A stretch of 64,000 nt of DNA from Turicibacter faecis (lineage in GTDB: Bacteria > Bacillota_I > Bacilli_A > MOL361 > Turicibacteraceae). The position numbers and the translations under genes are program-made. Below, in pieces: positions 7,663 to 16,420 of the stretch. Position 1 is the stretch's first letter. Every line of letters starts with the position of its first letter. Location of the stretch: the NCBI RefSeq assembly GCF_037076425.1, contig NZ_AP028127.1, positions 2,312,001 to 2,376,000 on the forward strand, read 5' to 3'. Under the pieces are notes generated by a model. The model was not told the DNA's origin. It did no database searches and was given only the letters and a program-made list of their open reading frames with translations.

Positions 7663-8598
7663 GTGATTTATAATCCTTATAATACAACGGTTCAAACTCC
7701 CGGTGTTGCCCAACCTGGTATGATTGGACAACCCACACCAGCATTAGGAGCTTATCCAACAACTCCGGTTCAAGCTGGTTTCCCTATGATGCAACAATCA
7801 GTAATGCCTGTGGATACTTATCAACAGGTGATGACTCAACAACCCGTTACTGCCACTACCTATCAGCAAGTAACGACTCAACAACCTGTGGCTTCTGCCC
7901 CTTACCAACCAGTAACGACTCAACAACCTGTCGTACCAACAACTTATCCACAAGTTGTCGCTCCTGCACCTATGTGTCAGGCACCTGCGCCTGTCCCTGC
8001 TCCTGCACCCGTTTGTAAAGCACAGCCCTATGTGGCTCCAGTCCAACAACCGGTGATGCCTGTAGATGTTCAACCTAAACCAGTTGCTCCAGTGGCACAA
8101 CCTGTTCAAAAAACAGAACCACAAGTCGCTAGTACCCAAACAACAACAGCTAAACATAAAAAAACAACCTATGTTGAAGCTTACTTAGAACCTGTAGATG
8201 CAAAAGTTCCATTAATGCAACCAACCGTTTCAAAACAAGTTGTGGATAAAAAACAATATCCTGTCAGTGATGAATTAGTTTACGTTGATCAACAACCACT
8301 CAAAAGTTCAACCCAACAAGATTATAACTTATACTTAATGCAAAATGAGTACTACGCAAATAGTCAAATGGGTTACCAAGCAACTGTTGCTTCACAACCA
8401 AGAGCTGACCAAGTAGGAATGACTTGCGAAACTCTTCCGTTAGCAACAACTTATGTTAAATCTCAAACTTATCAAGGATACAACACGCCTGCACAAACGA
8501 TGCAACAAGGAACAGGATTCAATGAACTTTATTCTCCTTATACCCCTAAAAAAGTTTCGGCACCAGCGGTTTTCATTTTTAAAGGAGGTCAACACTAA
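7663..8598 (+). CDS. cotJA: CotJA-like spore coat protein with long Pro/Gln/Thr-rich repeat region
   Basis: The protein has 311 residues and a GTG start. The C-terminus carries the CotJA signature: LPLATTYV near residue 264, then QGTGFNELYSPYTPK near the end. Classical CotJA is under 100 residues. Here ~200 extra N-terminal residues consist of imperfect repeats of the QPVxxTTYQQVTTQ type and an APAPVPAPAP stretch, low-complexity sequence typical of cross-linked or surface coat proteins. Two Cys residues lie in the repeat area. It overlaps cotJB by one base. Translation should depend on splicing of the upstream intron. The role is assembly into the spore coat. Confidence 0.85.
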   Translation: MIYNPYNTTVQTPGVAQPGMIGQPTPALGAYPTTPVQAGFPMMQQSVMPVDTYQQVMTQQPVTATTYQQVTTQQPVASAPYQPVTTQQPVVPTTYPQVVAPAPMCQAPAPVPAPAPVCKAQPYVAPVQQPVMPVDVQPKPVAPVAQPVQKTEPQVASTQTTTAKHKKTTYVEAYLEPVDAKVPLMQPTVSKQVVDKKQYPVSDELVYVDQQPLKSSTQQDYNLYLMQNEYYANSQMGYQATVASQPRADQVGMTCETLPLATTYVKSQTYQGYNTPAQTMQQGTGFNELYSPYTPKKVSAPAVFIFKGGQH

Positions 8599-8846
8599 TG
8601 ACTAAAGATCAATTATTAACACAAATTTCAGCGATTAGTTTAATCGTGCACGACATTCACCTATTTCTTGATACACATCCCGGTGATGCTAAAGCATTAA
8701 AAGACCACAAAAAACTTTCAGAAGAACTTCAAAAGTTAGTCCGAGAATATGAAAAAAAATATGGGCCTCTTATGAACTTTGGTCACCAAACTGTTGACGC
8801 AGAAGGCAATTGGATTCAAGGACCTTGGCCTTGGCAAAATAAATAA
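8598..8846 (+). CDS. cotJB: Spore coat protein CotJB
   Basis: 82 residues, a normal CotJB length, with the family pattern of an N-terminal helix (LLTQISAISLIVHDIHLFLDTH), a YEKKYGPL block and a C-terminal W-x-PWPW-like end (GPWPWQNK). The start overlaps the cotJA stop (TAATG), so translation is coupled; AAAGGAGG lies 11 bp upstream. The protein is required with CotJA and CotJC for coat assembly in the mother cell. It lies 15 bp upstream of cotJC. Confidence 0.93.
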   Translation: MTKDQLLTQISAISLIVHDIHLFLDTHPGDAKALKDHKKLSEELQKLVREYEKKYGPLMNFGHQTVDAEGNWIQGPWPWQNK

Positions 8847-8861
8847 GGGGGAAAGAAAAAC

Positions 8862-9452
8862 ATGTGGATTTATGAAAAAAGACTACAAATGCCAGTCGAT
8901 ATTAAAAAACGCGACCCAAAAATGGCACAAAATATTTTCAGTGCGCTCGGTGGAGCAGACGGAGAATTATCAGCCTCTATGGAATATCTCCAACAACGTT
9001 ACACCATGCCAACTGATCAATCAATTGCAACATTAACCGACATTGGGACAGAAGAACTTGCACATCTTGAAATGGTATCAGCTTTAATTTACCAGTTAAC
9101 AGATGGAGCTTCCATAGAAGAATTAAAAAAAGCGGGATTTGATCCAACTTACTCCGTTCACGGAACAGGAATCTTTTTAGCCGATCCAAACGGAGTCCCT
9201 TGGAAAGCTAGCTACATTTCAGTCACTTCCGATCCAGTTGCCGATTTAACTGCCAACATGGCAGCCGAACAAAAAGCACGTGCCGGATACGAACACTTAC
9301 TCGATATCGCAACTGATGAAGATGTACGATCTGTCTTACGCTATCTTCGCGAACGAGAAATCGTCCATTTCCAACGCTTTGGTGAAACATTAATGGATGT
9401 TCAAGACCACTTCAGTACCAATCGTTATTTCTTCATGAAAGACGAAGATTAA
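8862..9452 (+). CDS. cotJC: Spore coat protein CotJC (manganese-catalase family)
   Basis: 196 residues starting MWIYEKRLQMPV, as CotJC proteins do. Di-manganese ligand positions are visible: Glu35 (DGELSA), Glu65 and His68 (EELAHLEM), a second Glu in AAEQKARAGYEHLL and His in REREIVHFQRF. The family has manganese catalase activity and packs into the coat. GGGGGAAAG precedes the start. It is the last gene of the operon, followed by a strong terminator. Confidence 0.95.
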   Translation: MWIYEKRLQMPVDIKKRDPKMAQNIFSALGGADGELSASMEYLQQRYTMPTDQSIATLTDIGTEELAHLEMVSALIYQLTDGASIEELKKAGFDPTYSVHGTGIFLADPNGVPWKASYISVTSDPVADLTANMAAEQKARAGYEHLLDIATDEDVRSVLRYLREREIVHFQRFGETLMDVQDHFSTNRYFFMKDED

Positions 9453-9461
9453 TAATAAAAT

Positions 9462-9495
9462 AAGGGGCTATCTCCGAAGAGACAGCCCCTTTTTC
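9462..9495 (+). terminator. cotJ operon terminator
   Basis: AAGGGGCT-a-TCTC / GAGA-c-AGCCCCTT stem with CGAA loop and T run. Confidence 0.9.
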
Positions 9496-9522
9496 TGATG
9501 CGATTTAAAATCACCCTATTAA

Positions 9523-9930
9523 TTATAACGTTTTTCTCATCACGACGTACTCTTTTCCACCCTTTACAAATCGGTTTTCCGTCCTAATCAGCCCAAATTT
9601 AGCATAAAATGAACACTTCGTCACTCGGGCATTGCAAAAAATAGCTTTCGCTCCTCGCCCCTTGGCGTAATCCATCGTATATTGTAACAATTCACTCCCA
9701 TAACCCCTATTTTGAAAGTTTGTCTGTGTACAAAACTTTCGAAACTGCGCCTCATCTCCATCGATAAATAACGAAATGACACTTACAAGACTATCCTCAA
9801 CAAACAATCCTAAATGAATTCCTTGATCATCATTCGGTAATTGAATATATTCAATCGATTGATCCGGCCACATCACCTCGTGGCGCATCTTCCAAACCTC
9901 ATCCAATGAAATTCGTCTAATTCTTTTCAT
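9523..9930 (-). CDS. GNAT family N-acetyltransferase
   Basis: 135 residues from the ATG at 9930, chosen because AGGAGGATATC precedes it; a longer reading overlaps the upstream SulP gene. The acetyl-CoA-binding motif A is seen as FQNRGYGSELLQYTMDYAK, followed by SFYAKFGL, typical of GNAT enzymes. A small substrate is likely but cannot be named. The gene lies just downstream of sulP on the same strand and may be cotranscribed. Confidence 0.85.
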   Translation of the reverse strand: MKRIRRISLDEVWKMRHEVMWPDQSIEYIQLPNDDQGIHLGLFVEDSLVSVISLFIDGDEAQFRKFCTQTNFQNRGYGSELLQYTMDYAKGRGAKAIFCNARVTKCSFYAKFGLIRTENRFVKGGKEYVVMRKTL

Positions 9931-9968
9931 GATATCCTCCTGCTGCCATCCCCTATTCTCATAACTTC

Positions 9969-11627
9969 TTACCGACACACCAGCTGTTTCGCACGTTCAA
10001 CCGCCTGATCAAAATAACGACACACTTGCTCACGACCAATCTCCCTCACCAATCCAACACGCTTAACCACCTGATAAGGTTTATCGTTAATTTCACTCAA
10101 GATAAGGGTTGTGTTCGAACGACGACAAGTATCCTGTAACAACTCCAGTGCATGAACCGCTGTGGCATCAATCACCGGAACATTTCGAAGTCGAATGATT
10201 AAAACTTTAGACGGTCCTTGTAAAGATTGAATCGAATCTAAAAACTTATCCGCGGCTCCAAAGAAAAATGGACCATTCACTTCATAAATTAAAATTTCAT
10301 CGGACAAGACCTCCTTTAACTCTTCATCTAAAAGTTGGCCTTCCTCCTCCTCATCGTGCAACTCAAATCCTTGAACATTCGTCACATCCGTCATCCGTTT
10401 CATAAATAAGAACGACGTTAAAACCATTCCCACACTAATCGCAAGCGTCAAATCAAATAATACCGTTAAGAAAAACGTCACAAGTAAAACTGACACATCA
10501 CTTTTAGGTGCACTTAACAACCTTTTAAACATTCGCCACTCACTCATATTGTAAGAAACCATAATTAACACGGCCGCCAACGTTGCTAATGGAATCATTT
10601 TCACTAATGGCATTAAAAATAACAAGATAAATAATAACGTCACCGCATGAACTACCCCTGCAATTGGAGTGCGTCCACCATTTTTTATATTAGCCACCGT
10701 TCGAGCAATCGCCCCTGTTGCCGGCATCCCCCCGAACACTCCCGACGCAATATTCGCAACACCTTCAGCGACCAACTCCATATTCGAACGATGCTTACTT
10801 CCAATCATTCCATCTGATACAACCGCCGAAAGCAGCGACTCGAGTGAACATAAAAAAGCAATTGTAAACGCCGGGGAAATCAACATCTCAATCTTATTCC
10901 ACGTCACCTCTGGGAACGAGGGCCTTGGAAAGGTGGATGAAAGATGAGTATACTGTGTTCCAATCGTTGGCACATCTAAATTCAAGAGTGCTACTAGTAC
11001 CGTCGTCACAACAATCGAAACTAAAGAGGCTGGAATTTTTTTATTTATTCTTGGCCAGATCATTAAAATGATCAATGCAATCAAACCGATAATAAACGGC
11101 ATCCAATGAATTTGATTGGCCGATGAGAAATAAAGTTTCCACTTATCAATAAATCCCGTCGGAACATTTTCAAGCGTCATCCCAAAAAAGTCCTTAATTT
11201 GTGAACTAAAAATCGTCAAGGCAATCCCACTCGTAAACCCGACAGTAATAGGATATGGAATATACTTAATCATACTCCCTAATCGTAACAATCCAAATAA
11301 TATTAAAATAATTCCAGCTAATATCGTAGTAAGTAGCAATCCTTCTACACCATGACTAGCAACAACCCCATAAACAACTACCATAAATGTAGCGCTTGGT
11401 CCCCCGATTTGAACTCGACTTCCACCAAGTAATGAAATGAAAAAACCAGCAATAATCGCGGTATATAATCCTTGCTCAGGTGAAACACCTGATGAAATAG
11501 CTAAAGCAATCGATAACGGGAGTGCAATTACTGCAACAATCACTCCCGCTATGGCGTCTTTAACGAACTGCTCTTTTGTGTAAGTTTTCATAACTGATAA
11601 TAATTTAGGCTTTAACCGCGTTGACAC
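9969..11627 (-). CDS. SulP family inorganic anion transporter with STAS domain
   Basis: 552 residues from a GTG start preceded by AAGGGAG. The N-terminal ~400 residues have about 10-12 membrane segments with the SulP signatures LPLSIALAISSGVSPEQGLY and GGMPATGAIARTVAN. The C-terminal ~110 residues form a STAS domain (LIIRLRNVPVIDATAVHALE). The family moves sulfate, bicarbonate or dicarboxylates; the substrate is not evident. It lies downstream of the helicase gene but separated by a terminator. Confidence 0.93.
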   Translation of the reverse strand: MSTRLKPKLLSVMKTYTKEQFVKDAIAGVIVAVIALPLSIALAISSGVSPEQGLYTAIIAGFFISLLGGSRVQIGGPSATFMVVVYGVVASHGVEGLLLTTILAGIILILFGLLRLGSMIKYIPYPITVGFTSGIALTIFSSQIKDFFGMTLENVPTGFIDKWKLYFSSANQIHWMPFIIGLIALIILMIWPRINKKIPASLVSIVVTTVLVALLNLDVPTIGTQYTHLSSTFPRPSFPEVTWNKIEMLISPAFTIAFLCSLESLLSAVVSDGMIGSKHRSNMELVAEGVANIASGVFGGMPATGAIARTVANIKNGGRTPIAGVVHAVTLLFILLFLMPLVKMIPLATLAAVLIMVSYNMSEWRMFKRLLSAPKSDVSVLLVTFFLTVLFDLTLAISVGMVLTSFLFMKRMTDVTNVQGFELHDEEEEGQLLDEELKEVLSDEILIYEVNGPFFFGAADKFLDSIQSLQGPSKVLIIRLRNVPVIDATAVHALELLQDTCRRSNTTLILSEINDKPYQVVKRVGLVREIGREQVCRYFDQAVERAKQLVCR

Positions 11628-11665
11628 TCTTCATACTCCCTTTCATATGATTCTTAATCAAAAGA

Positions 11666-11698
11666 AAAAGCCTTCATAATTATATTATGAAGGCTTTT
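11666..11698 (-). terminator. Terminator downstream of the helicase gene
   Basis: Perfect AAAAGCCTTCATAAT/ATTATGAAGGCTTTT stem with a 3-nt loop. Confidence 0.85.
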
Positions 11699-11701
11699 GA
11701 A

Positions 11702-13315
11702 TTACTTCCCTTTTGGCATTGACGCTCCAGGTGCTGTTTTTTCAGCACGAACTGGTTTTCCATTAATTAATTTCGAATTTAATTTACGGATAATTGCGTT
11801 TGCATGTGCTTTATCAACATTGATGAATGAGAATTTTTTATAAACATCAATATCACCAATCGCACGTGCTGGAATATCTGATTTTTTCGTTAACATTCCA
11901 ACGAAGTCTTTCGCTTTAACTTTTTGTTTAGAACCAACATTTACGAATAAACGAACTTCGTTTTTACGCATTCCTTTAGACTTCGTATTAGCTGATACCT
12001 CTTGAATTGGTGCATAATCTTTTGTTGATTGCCCAATGTTCATACGTAATAATCCAGCTGCTACTTGTTCTAAGCTATATCCTTTTTCTAAAATCGCTGC
12101 AATTAACTCGTTTTCTTTTGTGAAGTCTTGTCCCTCAAGGTTAGAAATAACATCTTCAATCACATGATTTGAACGTTTCTCTTGAATTTGTTCTACGGTT
12201 GGAATTGGCATCTTAGACATTTTTGTTTTTGTATATTCTTCAATACGACGAATACGGAACATATCTTTTCCGAATACAAATGTAATTGATAATCCCGTCA
12301 TTCCTGCACGACCTGTACGTCCGATACGGTGTACATAATTTTCTTCATTTAATGGGATATCATAGTTAAAAACAGCTTCAACGTTGCTAACATCAATTCC
12401 GCGAGCCGCGATATCTGTTGCAACTAAGATATTAACATTTTTACGACGGAAACTATTCATAACACGGTCACGTTGTGCTTGTTTTAAATCTCCATGTAAT
12501 CCTTCTGTTACATATCCTTCTTCTTGTAACTTAGAAACTAACTCATCAACTTCACGTTTTGTATTTGTGAAGACAATTGATGATGTTAATCCCATCATGT
12601 CGATGCAACGAATCATTGCATGAACACGATCTTGACGACGTACTTCTACGAAGTATTGGTCGATTTTTTTATTTGATAACTCTTCTGAAACTACTTTAAC
12701 GATTTCAGGAGATTTTTGATAAGTTTTCGCAATGTTCATGATTTCACGAGCCATTGTTGCTGAGAACATAACTGTTTGACGAGATTCCGGTGTTTTTTCT
12801 AAAATCTCTTCGATATCATCTTTGAATCCCATGTTTAACATTTCATCGGCTTCATCTAAAACTAACATTTTTAAGTTATCTAACTTTAACGTTCCGCGGC
12901 GCATATGGTCCATGACACGACCTGGTGTTCCGACAACGATTTGTACCCCTTTCTTTAAGGCACGAATTTGAGGATCATATGATTGCCCTCCATAGATTGA
13001 TAAAATGTGTACGTCACGCATATTACGTGCGAACTTTTTAGATTCTTCATGAACCTGAACCGCTAATTCACGTGTTGGACATAATACTAAGGCTTGCACG
13101 TGACGGCTTTTGTGGTCAATTTTCTCTAAAATTGGTAACATAAACGCAGCCGTTTTCCCTGTTCCGGTTTGGGCTTGTCCGATAATATCTTTTCCAGATA
13201 ATACAACTGGGATAGCTTCTGCTTGAATTGGTGATGGATTTACATATCCGATTTCTTCAATTGCCTTTAAAATCGCAGGCGATAAAGCAAGATCATTAAA
13301 TTTAATTTGAGTCAT
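11702..13315 (-). CDS. DEAD-box RNA helicase with DbpA-type RNA-binding domain
   Basis: 537 residues. Helicase motifs appear in order: Q motif FNDLALSP, motif I AQTGTGKT (48-55), PTRELA, TPGRV, DEAD (154-157), SAT, ARGID and HRIGRTGRAG. After ~residue 370 comes a linker and a C-terminal DbpA-like RNA-binding domain (RLFVNVGSKQKVKAKDFVGM through KLINGKPVRAEK). This fits the CshA/YxiN group acting on rRNA or mRNA structure. The ~460-bp upstream region may hold a long 5' UTR, as in cold-induced helicases; that is inference. Confidence 0.93.
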   Translation of the reverse strand: MTQIKFNDLALSPAILKAIEEIGYVNPSPIQAEAIPVVLSGKDIIGQAQTGTGKTAAFMLPILEKIDHKSRHVQALVLCPTRELAVQVHEESKKFARNMRDVHILSIYGGQSYDPQIRALKKGVQIVVGTPGRVMDHMRRGTLKLDNLKMLVLDEADEMLNMGFKDDIEEILEKTPESRQTVMFSATMAREIMNIAKTYQKSPEIVKVVSEELSNKKIDQYFVEVRRQDRVHAMIRCIDMMGLTSSIVFTNTKREVDELVSKLQEEGYVTEGLHGDLKQAQRDRVMNSFRRKNVNILVATDIAARGIDVSNVEAVFNYDIPLNEENYVHRIGRTGRAGMTGLSITFVFGKDMFRIRRIEEYTKTKMSKMPIPTVEQIQEKRSNHVIEDVISNLEGQDFTKENELIAAILEKGYSLEQVAAGLLRMNIGQSTKDYAPIQEVSANTKSKGMRKNEVRLFVNVGSKQKVKAKDFVGMLTKKSDIPARAIGDIDVYKKFSFINVDKAHANAIIRKLNSKLINGKPVRAEKTAPGASMPKGK

Positions 13316-13773
13316 TCTTTGCTTCCTTTCTATCTAAAACACAAAAAAACGTAAATGAATCGATGATCACTTACGATAGTGCATGTTTTTACGAAGTGTC
13401 CACTTATTATACAATATTTTTTAAAAAGTTGCAAGATAGGTCTTTTGATGATATCGTTTCCCCTACGTAATTTCTGTGTTACGATTTAACCATTCTAATC
13501 TTCCTTATTATGTGCCACTTCCTCGATTCTCTTTCATATTTTTTTTATTTTCACAAAATATCTAAATCTCTCACAACAACTATATATTAAGGATAGCATT
13601 TTTTCTATTCCTCTTTTTTATGTTCTTTATCAGAAGAAACGGTTCCTCTTAACAACTTGTCCAAACTTCTAACCTTTTCTCTATCTTTTTTAACCTCGCA
13701 CACGGCTTTTTCGACGACACTTGCAAAAGTATGATATAATGTTTCAAGATAAATTACACGGAGGTGTTGTTAC
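13316..13773. promoter_or_regulatory. Divergent region between helicase and ABC-F genes
   Basis: A 458-bp AT-rich region. Near the right end an extended -10 (TGATATAAT, hexamer 13735-13740) drives the ABC-F gene, although its -35 is weak. A copy of a recurring motif, TATATATTAAGGATAG plus CATTTTTT, lies at 13581-13604. No ORF with a ribosome site was found. Confidence 0.5.
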
Positions 13774-15354
13774 ATGCTTACAGTATCTAATGTCGGTTTA
13801 CGATATGGTGATAAAAAATTATTCGAAGAAGTTAACTTGAAATTTACACCAGGAAATTGCTACGGAGTAATCGGGGCAAATGGGGCTGGAAAATCAACTT
13901 TTTTAAAAATTTTAGCTGGGGAAATCGAACCTAATACAGGTCACGTGAGCTACCCTAAAGATTTACGTATGTCAGTTTTAAAGCAGGACCACTATCAATA
14001 CGATGAATTACCTGTTTTAGAGACTGTTATCCGTGGAAATGAACGTTTATTCCAAATCACTGAAGAGAAAAATGCGTTATACATGAAACCTGATTTTAAT
14101 GAAGAAGATGGGATTCGTGCAGCAGAGCTTGAAGGTGAGTTTGCGGAATTAAATGGATGGGAAGCTGAATCAGATGCTGCGTCTTTATTACAAGGATTAG
14201 GAATTGGAGCAGAATTACACGATAAATTAATGAAAGATTTAACAGGGGCCGAAAAGGTTAAAGTTTTATTAGCACAAGCTTTATTTGGAAATCCTGATAT
14301 TCTCGTTCTCGATGAGCCGACCAACCACTTAGACATCAAGTCAATTAACTGGTTAGAGGAATTTTTAATTAACTTTGAAGGAACAGTGATCGTTGTATCC
14401 CATGACCGCCACTTCTTAAACAAAGTCTGTACGCATATTTGTGACGTGGACTTCGGAAAAATTAAGTTATTCGTTGGAAACTATGACTTCTGGTATGAGT
14501 CAAGTCAGCTTTTAAACCGCATGGCAAAAGAAGCGAATAAGAAAAAAGAAGAACAAATTAAAGAATTACAGGATTTCATCGCTCGTTTCTCGGCTAACGC
14601 CTCAAAATCAAAACAAGCGACTTCTCGTAAAAAATTATTAGATAAAATCAAATTAGAAGACTTAGAACCATCAAGCCGTCGCTATCCATACGTTGGATTC
14701 AAGCCAGAACGTGAAGTAGGAAACGATATCTTAATGGTTGAAGGACTAACAAAAACAATTGATGGCGTTAAAGTTCTTGATAACGTTAGCTTCATGGTCC
14801 GCAAAGACGATAAAATCGCCTTTATCGGAGATGAAATTGCCGTGACTACTTTATTCAAAATCTTAAATGGAGAAATGGAAGCAGATAGTGGAACCTTCAA
14901 ATTTGGAGTTACAATCAAAACTGCTTACTTCCCGAAAGACAACTCAGAGTTCTTTAATGAGTCAGAACTTTCATTAGTCGATTGGTTACGTCAATACTCT
15001 GACGATCAAACAGAAAGCTATGTTCGTGGATTCTTAGGACGTATGTTATTCTCAGGAGAAGAAGCTTTAAAACAGGCTTCAGTTTTATCTGGAGGAGAAA
15101 AGGTCCGTTGTATGTTATCACGCATGATGTTAGCAAACGCCAACTTATTAATGCTTGATCAACCAACCAACCACCTTGACCTTGAGTCAATCACCGCATT
15201 AAACAATGGATTAAAAGACTTCTCAAGTAACGTCTTATTCGCTTCACATGACCACCAATTCATCCAAACCATCGCTAACCGCATCATCGACATCAAAGAG
15301 GATGGATCAATCGTCGACAAACAAACAACATACGACGAATACCTAGCCCTTTAA
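13774..15354 (+). CDS. ABC-F ATPase (YkpA/YbiT-like), second ATP site degenerate
   Basis: 526 residues with two nucleotide-binding domains and no membrane segments. NBD1 is intact: Walker A GANGAGKST (34-42), signature-like LTGAEKVK, Walker B LVLDEPTNHLD. A lysine-rich linker lies near residues 250-290. In NBD2 the Walker A reads GDEIAVTT (352-359), with Val357 in place of the invariant Lys, and the Walker B region reads LDQPTNHLD, with Gln463 replacing the catalytic Glu. The signature LSGGEK is kept. ABC-F proteins act on ribosomes. GGAGGTG supports the start. Confidence 0.9.
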   Translation: MLTVSNVGLRYGDKKLFEEVNLKFTPGNCYGVIGANGAGKSTFLKILAGEIEPNTGHVSYPKDLRMSVLKQDHYQYDELPVLETVIRGNERLFQITEEKNALYMKPDFNEEDGIRAAELEGEFAELNGWEAESDAASLLQGLGIGAELHDKLMKDLTGAEKVKVLLAQALFGNPDILVLDEPTNHLDIKSINWLEEFLINFEGTVIVVSHDRHFLNKVCTHICDVDFGKIKLFVGNYDFWYESSQLLNRMAKEANKKKEEQIKELQDFIARFSANASKSKQATSRKKLLDKIKLEDLEPSSRRYPYVGFKPEREVGNDILMVEGLTKTIDGVKVLDNVSFMVRKDDKIAFIGDEIAVTTLFKILNGEMEADSGTFKFGVTIKTAYFPKDNSEFFNESELSLVDWLRQYSDDQTESYVRGFLGRMLFSGEEALKQASVLSGGEKVRCMLSRMMLANANLLMLDQPTNHLDLESITALNNGLKDFSSNVLFASHDHQFIQTIANRIIDIKEDGSIVDKQTTYDEYLAL

Positions 15355-15684
15355 TATAATATAAAAAGTTGAAGGTCTCGCTTTGTTTACTCGCATAAGT
15401 CTAAGCGAGGGAACAAAATTCACTAAAAGAATTTTGTAACACTCGAAGACTTAGAGGAGAAACTGAGGCCTGAAACTAGATTATATAAAAAATTGAAAAT
15501 CCCGCCTAGTTTGATTGGGGGTTCCCTGTCATTTACGAAGTAAATGTATCCTCCTTTAATAGGGTAGGGTCTCCTTTGCTAAGTGGGGTGTGAAACGATA
15601 CCCTTAGCTTTCCTCAACTAATAGGACTTTAAAGTGGGGAAGTAATCTCGCAAAATATTTATAGTTAAATTTTAAATCGCACAC
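15355..15684. other. Non-coding stretch after the ABC-F gene
   Basis: About 330 bp with no ORF having a ribosome site. It contains short arrays of partly complementary pieces (CTCGCTTTG..., AAGCGAGGG) and GGGGTTCCC/AGGGTAGGG blocks. It may be decayed coding or repeat DNA. Confidence 0.3.
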
Positions 15685-15716
15685 AAAAAAGCATTGGCGT
15701 TGCCAATGCTTTTTCT
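15685..15716 (+). terminator. Intrinsic terminator
   Basis: AAAAAAGCATTGGC / GCCAATGCTTTTT, three-base loop, T run. Confidence 0.85.
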
Positions 15717-15947
15717 TTTATAAACGAAGTTTTCCTAATCAAGCTTTCATAATCTGCCACGGTCATTTTTACTGAATGTTTTTTGTTCTTAGCCGTCCAG
15801 TAAATCAGTTATCTCAAAATTTATTTTGAGCGTTGTTAGGACCTTTATATTTTTCATAAGAAAATCTTCTTCCGCTTTGATGGATACTCCAATTATAGTA
15901 GAGAGATAAAGTAACGATTCTATTTATTTTTGAAAACGGAGACTAAC

Positions 15948-15975
15948 TTGAAAAAAACTGAAAAATAGTTATAAT
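15948..15975 (+). promoter_or_regulatory. Promoter of antisense (antitoxin-like) RNA
   Basis: TTGAAA (15948-15953), 16-bp spacer, TATAAT (15970-15975). Confidence 0.75.
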
Positions 15976-15981
15976 ATAACT

Positions 15982-16110
15982 ATAAAGTACATAGTATAAA
16001 AAAAGAGCCATAGATTGTCCATGCGACTTTCTGCTCTCACTTAAATGTTTCATATGAAAAGTAAAAGCTATTCTAGTCCGGCAAGACAATTAGGTGCTTT
16101 TACTTTTTTT
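15982..16110 (+). ncRNA. Antisense RNA, candidate type I antitoxin
   Basis: A ~129-nt transcript is predicted from a consensus promoter to the terminator GTAAAAGC (16061-16068) / GCTTTTAC (16096-16103) plus eight Ts. It contains no ORF with a ribosome site. It is antisense to the 3' part of the small toxin-like mRNA on the minus strand, overlapping by ~110 nt. Convergent, 3'-overlapping small RNAs of this kind are the layout of txpA/ratA and bsrG/SR4 type I systems. Confidence 0.65.
15997..16037 (-). terminator. Terminator of toxin-like mRNA
   Basis: Minus strand AGAGC...GCTCT stem followed by seven Us. Confidence 0.6.
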
Positions 16111-16195
16111 TATTATCACGAACATTTTTAACTAATTGAAAAATTCCATTAGCTACATTAACTACTAATCATACAAATGTTAATAAAGCGTTCAT
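16100..16195 (-). pseudogene. Type I toxin-like micropeptide gene with in-frame TGA
   Basis: The frame reads MNALLTFV, then TGA (16171-16169), then LVVNVANGIFQLVKNVRDNKKK and TAA. Without the TGA it is a 31-residue peptide with one hydrophobic helix and a basic tail, as in Fst/TxpA-class toxins. AGCGGGGTGAT lies at good distance before the ATG. A near-perfect promoter drives it. Its own terminator is at 15997-16037 (AGAGC/GCTCT, T run). The TGA may be an inactivating mutation, recoding, or a sequence error. Confidence 0.6.
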
Positions 16196-16257
16196 GAGAT
16201 CACCCCGCTTTTGAGAGCGAGATTAAAAGTCGCACCATATCTATGACTCCCTTTATT

Positions 16258-16286
16258 ATTATACATGAAAAAAAGAAAATTGTAAA
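16258..16286 (-). promoter_or_regulatory. Promoter of toxin-like mRNA
   Basis: Minus strand TTTACA (16286-16281), 17-bp spacer, TATAAT (16263-16258). Confidence 0.75.
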
Positions 16287-16334
16287 AAATCCTCGATAAT
16301 ATGTTGACGTTTAATTATTCAATCCTCTATATCC

Positions 16335-16355
16335 AAAAAAAAAAAAAAAAAAAAA
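16335..16355. repeat. Homopolymer of 21 adenines
   Basis: An uninterrupted A tract between the toxin-like promoter and a terminator; prone to slippage. Confidence 0.95.
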
Positions 16356-16391
16356 TCTTTCCCCTATTCAACTGAACCATTCATTTAGTCA

Positions 16392-16420
16392 AAAAAATCC
16401 CTTTTTTAAAAGGGATTTTT
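16392..16420 (-). terminator. Terminator after the 43-residue micropeptide gene
   Basis: AAAAATCCCTTTT/AAAAGGGATTTTT stem. It is part of a ~58-bp direct repeat shared with 17581-17651. Confidence 0.8.
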
